Shown: piece after piece, positions 57,288 through 64,000 of the stretch | How positions within the stretch are numbered: the stretch's first letter is position 1 | Layout: each line of letters starts with the position of its first letter | From: Coenobita brevimanus | Lineage: Eukaryota > Arthropoda > Malacostraca > Decapoda > Coenobitidae | Assembly (NCBI GenBank): GCA_032717465.1 | Contig: CM064632.1 | Coordinates: 22,984,253-23,048,252, forward strand | Length of the DNA stretch: 64,000 nucleotides | Direction: 5' to 3' | Translations under genes and position numbers: made by a program | The notes under the pieces: generated by a model | The model's database searches: none | The model's input: the letters and a program-made list of their open reading frames with translations, nothing else | Told to the model about the DNA's origin: nothing

Positions 57288-57290
<3 letters not shown>
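57151..57290 (+). repeat. S1 family, 5' segment only
   Basis: GTGGAAGGTGGGGGCGCTCA, CACTCGCTCAATCCAGTGC and TGACTGCCCTTTCCTCTCTT match the beginning of the copy at 19834. It is bounded by triplet repeats on both sides. Confidence 0.75.

Positions 57291-57333
<43 letters not shown>
57291..57333. repeat. (ATT)n at a reverse transcriptase breakpoint
   Basis: About 14 ATT units directly before the reverse transcriptase fragment. Confidence 0.93.
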
Positions 57334-57631
57334 ATTGCTATAACTATGACTGCGCTGTCCTTGCACATACCCCAGAAGCCCTACAACAGTCTCTCACAAT
57401 CGTTTCCAAAATTTATCATACAGTGGGGCTCCGAATAAATGTCAATAAAACAAAAAATCATATCTCAGAGAAACAAGACAGCAGAGCCTCTTGCATTCTA
57501 GATAAATGGCGAAAATGTGAAACAGGCAGAGAATTTTACCTACCTTGGAACTGTGCTTACTGATAAACATAACATTGATGCAGAAGTCCTTGCAAGAATC
57601 AACCACGCCTCAGCCTCTTTTGGGCGTCTCA

Positions 57632-58372
57632 AGGGGCTATCACACGGGAGACTCGTGGACGTCCAAACTTGCCCCCGCGGGAGGGTCATGGACGTCCACG
57701 AGTGGAAGGCCGCCTGACCCATTCGTGGACGTCCCCGGTGACCGTGGACGTCCACGACTTGGTGATCTCCTTCTTCTCTATGGAGTTTACACGTACTGTG
57801 TGTCCTCTGCTATCTTGAACTTTGTAGTCAGTTGAGGTGATATATTATGATTAATTCAAAACCGTCAGTAAACTTTGTACTCTAAATATTTCTGTTTGGC
57901 ATAGAAACTTTTCATATATACCAAAATGTGGTAAATATGATGGAATGTGGATTGATTGTTTCCAAGAGAGGCCCGGGCACGTTCGAAACGCATACTCAGG
58001 AAGAGAGCACTACTGTGCAGATTTCTATACTGGCTGCTTTCTTCACTCCGTGGGAGCCATTCTCTCATCCACAATGCCCTCCTTCTCCCCCTCTTTTGTC
58101 TTCTTGCAGAGGCTTCTTCCTCATCCTGCAGGGTTAGGACTGCAGCACCCATTGCAAAAGTCACAATCTGGTTCATGTCCATTGTTGTTGCTGATAAACA
58201 CGTCGTCTGCTAGGGAGTTGGAATTGACCTCCCAGTCGCGTGGGGTGAACTCGATAAAGAAGAAGGTGGCCGTCGACGTCCACCGTGTGATAGGGTATGG
58301 ACGTCCAAGCTCAGTTTGGACGTCCGTTTTGTGCTGCACAAATTGTCCACGGGTCCCCGTGCGATACCCGCT
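57632..58372 (-). mobile_element. Harbinger-like (PIF) non-autonomous element, 741 bp
   Basis: Ends AGGGGCTATCACACGGG at the left and the complement of AGCGGGTATCGCACGGG at the right, continuing as GAC(T/C)CGTGGAC. TCA at 57629-57631 and 58373-58375 is a 3-bp target duplication, the size typical of PIF/Harbinger. Multiple GGACGTCC palindromes cluster near both ends (57656-57750 and 58270-58325). An internal minus-strand frame resembles the N terminus of Harbinger nucleases. Confidence 0.85.
57865..58182 (-). pseudogene. Harbinger transposase N-terminal remnant
   Basis: 105 codons: MDMNQIVTFAMGAAVLTLQD, then an acidic/basic run EEEASARRQKRGRRR followed by ALWMREWLPRSEESSQYRNL. The last part resembles the conserved W-x-R-x-W-L...Y-x-x-L segment at the start of HARBI1-type nucleases. 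The DDE catalytic region is absent, so it is a remnant. Assignment rests on this one motif plus the ends and target duplication of the enclosing element. Confidence 0.6.
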
Positions 58373-59062
58373 TCAGATCCAGAGTCTTTGAAAACACCAA
58401 CTTGAGAATGACGACGAAGGTATCAGTTTATACAGCTGTATGTCTCTCCGCCCTCTTATATGGTGCCGAATCCCTGACTACTTACTGTACATCAAACACA
58501 TCAAACATATTGTTTTTTCACATCCAGTGCATACAGTGCATCCTAGGACTCACATGGGAGGATAAAGTCCCATTTTCTCAAATTCTTCACCGGGCAGTCA
58601 TCCAGAATAGAAACCATGCTGGCTTAAAAAAAAAAAAAAATCAGATGGGTCGGACACGAGTTCCGCATGACTGAGCACCGCCTTCCCCGCCAGGTTCTGT
58701 ATGGCCAACTCCCTGCAGCACATAGCAACCCAGGGGGACAGTAGAAGGGATATAAAGATCATATAAGAAATACCAAAAGATCATGAACCTATTTCCTCTG
58801 ACAGAAAACAATGGTGAGCTCTCTGCGAGAAGGAACCATTCATCTTGAAGAATCTCGAAACCAGTGAACAGCGCAGACAATCTAGACAACCAAAACAGAG
58901 TTCTCCCAGCAATCTCGGACTTGACACGCCAACTGTGTGGCAAAGTATGTGGATCTAGAGTTGGTCCGCACAGTCACACACGTTACACCAAAGACTGAGA
59001 AACCCACCAACATACTGAGTATAGTAGCCGTCGTCTTCTGTAGTAGAAGGACAGCTAGAAGA

Positions 59063-59093
59063 TGTGTGTGTGTGTGTGTGTGTATGTATGTGT

Positions 59094-59136
<43 letters not shown>
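59063..59136. repeat. (TG)n and (GA)n microsatellites
   Basis: (TG)n 59063-59083 and (GA)n 59096-59136, beyond the end of the reverse transcriptase pseudogene. Confidence 0.93.
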
Positions 59137-59140
<4 letters not shown>

Positions 59141-59253
59141 ACGGCACTCAAATCGCAATTTCGCCGGATCTAGTCGCGATCATTAAAAGAACAAATATGC
59201 CAAGTCGCCCAGAATAAGAGGAGGAAAGAACGACCGATTTTGAAACGCTGTAC

Positions 59254-59356
<103 letters not shown>

Positions 59357-59359
59357 TAT

Positions 59360-60078
59360 ATATTTATCACAGATATACTCTGATACTTGCTGCAATATGT
59401 TCATTATGTTTTCCATCTCCTTTTTGTCCCTTGAGCTTCTGTTTTTCATTTCTCCCTCACCTATGCCACTGATTACTATAGATCTGTTAATCACTACAGC
59501 TTCCCTGACTAGTTTTGGGTTATTGTTTATAATTTATTTCACTTCCTCTCTTACGGTTTCTTCTTCTACCTTTGTATCTAAATCATTCTTTACTTTCGTC
59601 ATTTTAGCATGCGTACAGTAGTTTGTACCTCATCTTTGTAATTTCTCACCATTTAATTTACTTGTGATATTTTCTCTTCAGTGTTACTACTTGGGTCTAT
59701 CAGACTGCTTGCTTTCCTGATTTTCTCCGTATCATTTCTGAAATCATCCATAATTCTCTCATGGTTAACAACTGTACATCCCATTTCACTAGCCTTTGTT
59801 CTCAGTGAATTTACATCAGCTGATAGTTCATCTATTGTTGTGGCTTTTCTGTTTATTTCCTTTATTAATTCCTCATTTTTGTCTTTCTGTTTCCATAGCT
59901 CATTGTTGATTCCTTCAATTTCCGTTTGAAAAGATCTCTCTAGCCTATTTATTTTTTCAACTAACTTATCGAAAGTTTCCTTTTCAACCAGTTCTGGGTA
60001 GAAGTCATCATCCTGTTTTTTACCATTGTCTCTTTTCTTAACACGTTCTAAAGGGATCTTTGCAAAATACGAAGGCAT
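59360..60078 (-). pseudogene. LINE ORF1-like coiled-coil protein remnant
   Basis: Frame 60078-59653 (141 codons) begins MPSYFAKIPLERVKKRDNGK and is rich in heptad-like Lys/Glu/Leu/Ile spacing (DKLVEKINRLERSF, ELIKEINRKATTIDELSADV), suggesting a coiled coil. After stops and a frame change the minus strand continues KVEEETVREEV, IINNNPKLVREAVVINRSIV then ISGIGEGE and KKEMENIMNILQQV. That layout (coiled coil, then a short Arg/Ile-rich region with an ISG(I/V) motif) is reminiscent of nucleic-acid-binding ORF1 proteins of LINEs. I cannot name the family. It ends at the (TA)n tract. Confidence 0.5.
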
Positions 60079-60354
60079 CTAAAAAAAAAATAAAATCTCT
60101 ACTTATAGTTTTTGCATCACTCTGTCGTCTGCTAACCTTGGTGTTGTCCAGCTGACGTAAGGACATTCATCACCTTCCTTGACACTGATATAGATATTTA
60201 TTTACTTTAGGCTACACTTTCTTTGCAACTTCTTGTTTTACTATGTTGGATCATCACCTAAATTAGCCTGATACGAGCTTGACCCATAAATAGATACAAT
60301 TTAGGCATCCCCAGAGCGGAGCTCAGTGACACATGTCCGACCCGTGTGCTATTC

Positions 60355-61009
<655 letters not shown>

Positions 61010-61225
61010 TATATTCTGTTCACCTTAACTTGGCCTAAAATGGCCATCTCTCCATCCTGAATGCCCAGCAATAACAAGGGATTAACGCTAGAGTATGGTG
61101 CTGTTCAGGAAGAAGTGTTGTGGAAAGGGTGTAGAGCCCTAATACTGTCTTTTTTCAGCCAGCGCGCCACTTGAAATAAGCTGCAAACGGACGAAAATCT
61201 GAGCCAGGTTAAAGTGAGTGAACTA
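61010..61225. mobile_element. MITE-B copy
   Basis: CACCTTAACTTGGCCTAAAA, CCATCTCTCCATCCTGAATG, GAAATAAGCTGCAAACGGAC and AAAATCTGAGCCAGGTTAAA follow the order of the copy at 49362-49576. Terminal inverted repeats are partly decayed. Confidence 0.75.
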
Positions 61226-61657
61226 TGGGCAAAATTGTAGATATCCTGCTTTAACCATTTATTACGAAGCTGTTCTCTCTGTTATATCTTACAGTTTCAG
61301 AGCCATCGTATTTATGGTGACATCTTTTTCATTTTATTCTTGTTCCCTCCAGACGATATTTGCCTTTAGCTCAGGAGAGACTTTTCGAACCGTAGAGATC
61401 AGATATATGTTTCATTAACATCTCTGTTAACTGAGTGCTGTCCTCAGCTGAATAGTATTTTGCCAACTAGTGGAGATAATACGATATATAAAAGTAAATA
61501 AATAAATAAATAAACAAATCAGTATAGCCCTAATGTGATGACAGGTTTCAAAACAGCTTTCTTTAATCCGTTCACCACTGTGGTTAATTTTCTGCTTTAC
61601 TATTACTAACCATACATTGTTTTACTCAGCTGAAGATCGTCTCGTAGCGAAGGGATT

Positions 61658-61992
61658 AAATAAAGCAGCAGCGTTGTGGTGTGGATGTGGATGTGATAGA
61701 AAACGTTAAGAGAAATACGCTGAGGTGGATTGGCCATGAGGAGGGGTTGGAGAGCGAGGGACAAACTAGGAGAGTATGTGAGTGATGTGGAGGGGGGGGG
61801 GTAAGGGAGGAGGAGACGGTGGATTAGATGTAATAATCAAAGTAGAGAGGATTATGGAAGAGGGGAATGTAAGTTAGGGGAGGACACTGAAGTAGCAGGG
61901 GACAGGGCGACATGGAGGCGATTTGTTTTTGACCACCCCTTACGGGATTAAAAAGACTGGCTATAGACAGATAGGTGGATAAATAGATAGAA
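61658..61992 (+). mobile_element. RTE-like LINE, 3' terminal fragment (second copy)
   Basis: Matches the last 310 bp of the element at 33553-34961: GCGTTGTGGTGTGGATGTGG, CGCTGAGGTGGATTGGCCAT, GGGGACAGGGCGACATGGAG, CGATTTGTTT and ACGGGATTAAA. It ends in a (GATA)-like tail (61968-61992). Older than the copy at 33553, with G runs, indels and stops breaking the frame. 5' truncated. Confidence 0.88.
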
Positions 61993-63389
61993 TACAGTCA
62001 TAAAACAGTGTATCCTAGACCCTTATCTGTAATCGTATTGGATGACGTCTGTTGCATTAAATTCTTGCCATCTCCAGACAATGTTATTCAGCTTATGGGA
62101 AAGTTTTTGAAGTTGATGGACTAGATATAGATTTCATTAACCTTTTTAGTACGATGAAGCTCCTTATTTTTTTTTTTATGTTAAAAGAAGGAACCAAAGG
62201 CTAGAATCCCGCAAGATTGTTGCCTTCAGGAAAAAGTAAAAACAAGATAACAGAGAGTCACATTGAAGATCCGTTCATTTCGAGATTTAACTGTACTTGT
62301 CTTAAAAGGGCAAGAATATAATATAATGGGACTTTAGGGGTTAACACTCTCATGCTCCTACTTTCAGCTTGCACTTTAAATTTTTTTTTTATTGTTAATT
62401 ATACAAAAATAAAAAAAATGGCGCTGAACACTGACTAATTTACTCTCATGCTATACATGTCAAGGAGCAAATATAAAGAGGTGTACTGGGAAAGTGTAGA
62501 TTGGTGTGCTTGGTGAAACGTAGGGTTGTGTTCATCTCTTCATTTCATTGACTTATCTGTTCTTTCTCTCTTACTAGCTTAAGATGATTTAATGGAGGCT
62601 AAGGAGAGGAATCAAGCTGGGAAAAAGTTTATGGAGACTGTTTCTAACCTTGCCACTACATGTGGTCAGTTCCAAACTTAACCAAACATCCAGGGGATCA
62701 GTGGCATAGTTATGAGCAGACCTGGGAGGGGGGGCAGTCAGACCCTTGATCCCCTACTGCCCACCCCCAACCAAATGAAATTTCAGATTATTTAATGTGT
62801 ACATCATATGTAGCATTCTGTCCACCCCTTCCCCAACAAAATATAGCTTGATCTTACCTTGGCAATTTGATCGATCGAGAGTTGGCTAAGCCACTGAGAG
62901 GGGATAGCGAGAATAAGATTTAAAATACGTCATCGGACTGAGGGGATGGTACTAGTAATGGTAGTTGCGGCTCCAGGATCATCTCAGCGTGAACCCAGTG
63001 GACTGCAGGACGAGGTTGCCCCTCTATGGTCCACCATCCCCCTTTCCGGGGATAGAGAGGAGACAAAGGACGTTTGCATAACCGAGCAACTCTACCGCCT
63101 GGTCATGTCAGTGCCACCAAGTGAAGGAGTCTCTCTGACATCACTTGAAAGAGTTTGAAACCGTAAATGGGAAGCCAAGGCTGCAGTTTCATTCAAAATC
63201 TTATTAAGCACAGGATGGAAAATAGAGGGAGTTTGACGATTCTCCCTCGTTGTTACATTGCGTTATATGGAAAGCGGTCAGGCCGTTTCCTATGCTCTCA
63301 CGCTCTTTGAAACTGGCTGTCATAAAGATTGGATTTGCCTATATCCCTTCACTGCCTCAGGTTTAATCATATGGCCAGTGGTACGTAGG
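61993..63389. other. Non-coding stretch
   Basis: AT-rich to about 62880, with short dispersed-repeat words (CTTGCCATCTCCAG at 62066). A GC-richer patch at 62946-63170 has a 70-codon plus-strand frame (VVAAPGSSQREPSGL...) with no recognised domain or splice site; not called. Confidence 0.45.
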
Positions 63390-63960
63390 CAGGGTGTTGG
63401 GTTGGGCTGTAAATGTGGATGGGGTGTAGGTGTAGTGTTATGTCTGTAGGTTGGGTATAAGTGTGGTAGGTGTGGGAGTAGCAGGTGGGTTGGCTGTGGT
63501 AGGTGTAGGTGGAGTATACGGGTTGGTTGTGGTAGGTGGGCTGGTTGTGGTTGGTGTAGGTGTGGTAGGTGGATTGATTGTGGTAGGTGGGCTGGTTGTG
63601 GTAAGGGTAGGTGTGGTAGATGAGTTGGCTGTGGTAGGTGTAGGTGTGGTAGGTGGGTTGGTTGTGGTAGGTGGGCTGGTTGTGTCAGGGGTAGGAGTGG
63701 AAGGTGTGTTGGCTGTGGTAGGAGTAGGTGTAGTAGGTGGGTTGGTTGTGTCAGGGGTAGGAGTGGAAGGTGTGTTGGCTGTGGTAGGAGTAGGTGTAGT
63801 AGGTGGGCTGGTTGTGGTAGGGGTAAGTGTGGTAGGTGGGTTGGCTGTGGTAGATGTAGGTGTGGTAGTGGGTTGGTTGTGGTAGGTGGGCTGGTTGTAG
63901 TAGGTGCATGTGTGGTACCTGAGCTGGTCGCAGTAGGTGAGACATGTGCGATGGGTTTTA
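63390..63960. repeat. GGTTGTGGTAGGTG-type minisatellite
   Basis: Imperfect units of 18-51 bp built from GTGGTAGGTGGGCTGGTTGT and GTGGTAGGTGTAGGT. A near-perfect higher-order repeat of about 90 bp (GTGTCAGGGGTAGGAGTGGA) occurs at 63683 and 63749. The (V/G)VVGVG frame is compositional. Confidence 0.9.
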
Positions 63961-64000
63961 AGTGTGGTAGGTTATGTGTAAATGGAGTGTAGAACTGGTA

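Larger units (their letters stand above)
57345..58998 (+). pseudogene. LINE reverse transcriptase 3' half, interrupted by a Harbinger-like element
   Basis: Left part (57345-57631): DCAVLAHTPEALQQ (just after the catalytic ADD, which is lost at the ATT repeat), VGLRINVNKTK, then after frame shifts FTYLGTVLTDKHNIDAEVLA and INHASASFGRL. Right part (58375-58998): RSRVFENTNLRM, SVYTAVCLSALLYGAESLTT, CIQCILGLTWEDKVP, an A run of about 15 (58625-58640), then IRWVGHEFRMTEHRLPRQVL and a terminal zinc-finger-like LCGKVCGSRVGPHSHTRY with stop at 58996-58998. Several stops and frameshifts make it a pseudogene. The two halves are in the same frame once the inserted element and one 3-bp duplication are removed. 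Confidence 0.9.

Noticed and set aside
56855..57438. Homopolymer protein frames (Ala, Leu, Cys/Arg, Asn/Ser)
   Set aside because: Direct translation of nested triplet microsatellites; no flanking coding evidence.
62946..63158. 70-codon plus-strand frame in a GC-richer patch
   Set aside because: No recognisable domain and no clear splice sites; composition alone is not enough.

Overview
The window looks like nuclear DNA of an arthropod, most likely a decapod crustacean. The reasons are inferential: intron-split genes with GT-AG splice sites, TTAGG-type (CCTAA) repeats near the left edge, extreme density of (CA)n, (GA)n, (TA)n and triplet microsatellites, many non-LTR retroelement fragments, and an extracellular alpha-carbonic anhydrase gene. 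Nothing prokaryotic is present. Most long open frames are artefacts of microsatellites or minisatellites.

The one clear host gene is an alpha-carbonic anhydrase on the minus strand (start codon 50295, stop 41784). I could assemble eight coding exons with matching phases and consensus splice sites into a 314-residue secreted enzyme. All zinc ligands, the proton-shuttle histidine and the gate residues are in place. Its introns hold three copies of one MITE family, a Tc1/mariner-like MITE and a tRNA-derived SINE-like sequence. A possible terminal exon of an unidentified plus-strand gene lies at 31551-31680.

Layout. 1-1.3 kb: CCTAA-rich DNA and a 15-bp minisatellite. 1.4-8.2 kb: low-complexity tracts, MITE-A copies and a degenerate composite SINE carrying a 52-bp perfect palindrome. 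8.3-12 kb: two dead reverse transcriptase genes of different classes. 14.5-15.2 kb: a TGACCTTTGACC-type degenerate repeat. 17.9-20.3 kb: two inverted, near full-length copies of a composite tRNA-related SINE-like family. 20.5-22.1 kb: a minisatellite interrupted by a putative solo LTR. 28-29.8 kb: a Jockey-type LINE bounded at both ends by triplet repeats, then a 780-bp tandem duplication. 32.5-38 kb: a segmental duplication in which one copy contains a recent 5'-truncated RTE-like LINE with an open frame and perfect 9-bp target duplication, while the other copy keeps the empty site. 38-41.5 kb: minisatellites. 41.8-50.3 kb: the carbonic anhydrase gene. 50.3-64 kb: microsatellites, a LINE interrupted by a Harbinger-like element, a LINE ORF1-like fragment, a second RTE 3' fragment and a terminal minisatellite.

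The most notable observations are: (i) an array of about eight 17-28-bp repeats directly after carbonic anhydrase exon 7, most copies resembling a 5' splice site followed by a pyrimidine tract and AG; (ii) the RTE insertion with its paralogous empty site; (iii) the composite SINE-like family with an internal rather than 5'-terminal A/B-box region; (iv) the exactly reconstructable Harbinger-in-LINE nest; (v) the repeated coincidence of retroelement breakpoints with microsatellites. I found no convincing wholly new biochemical system.
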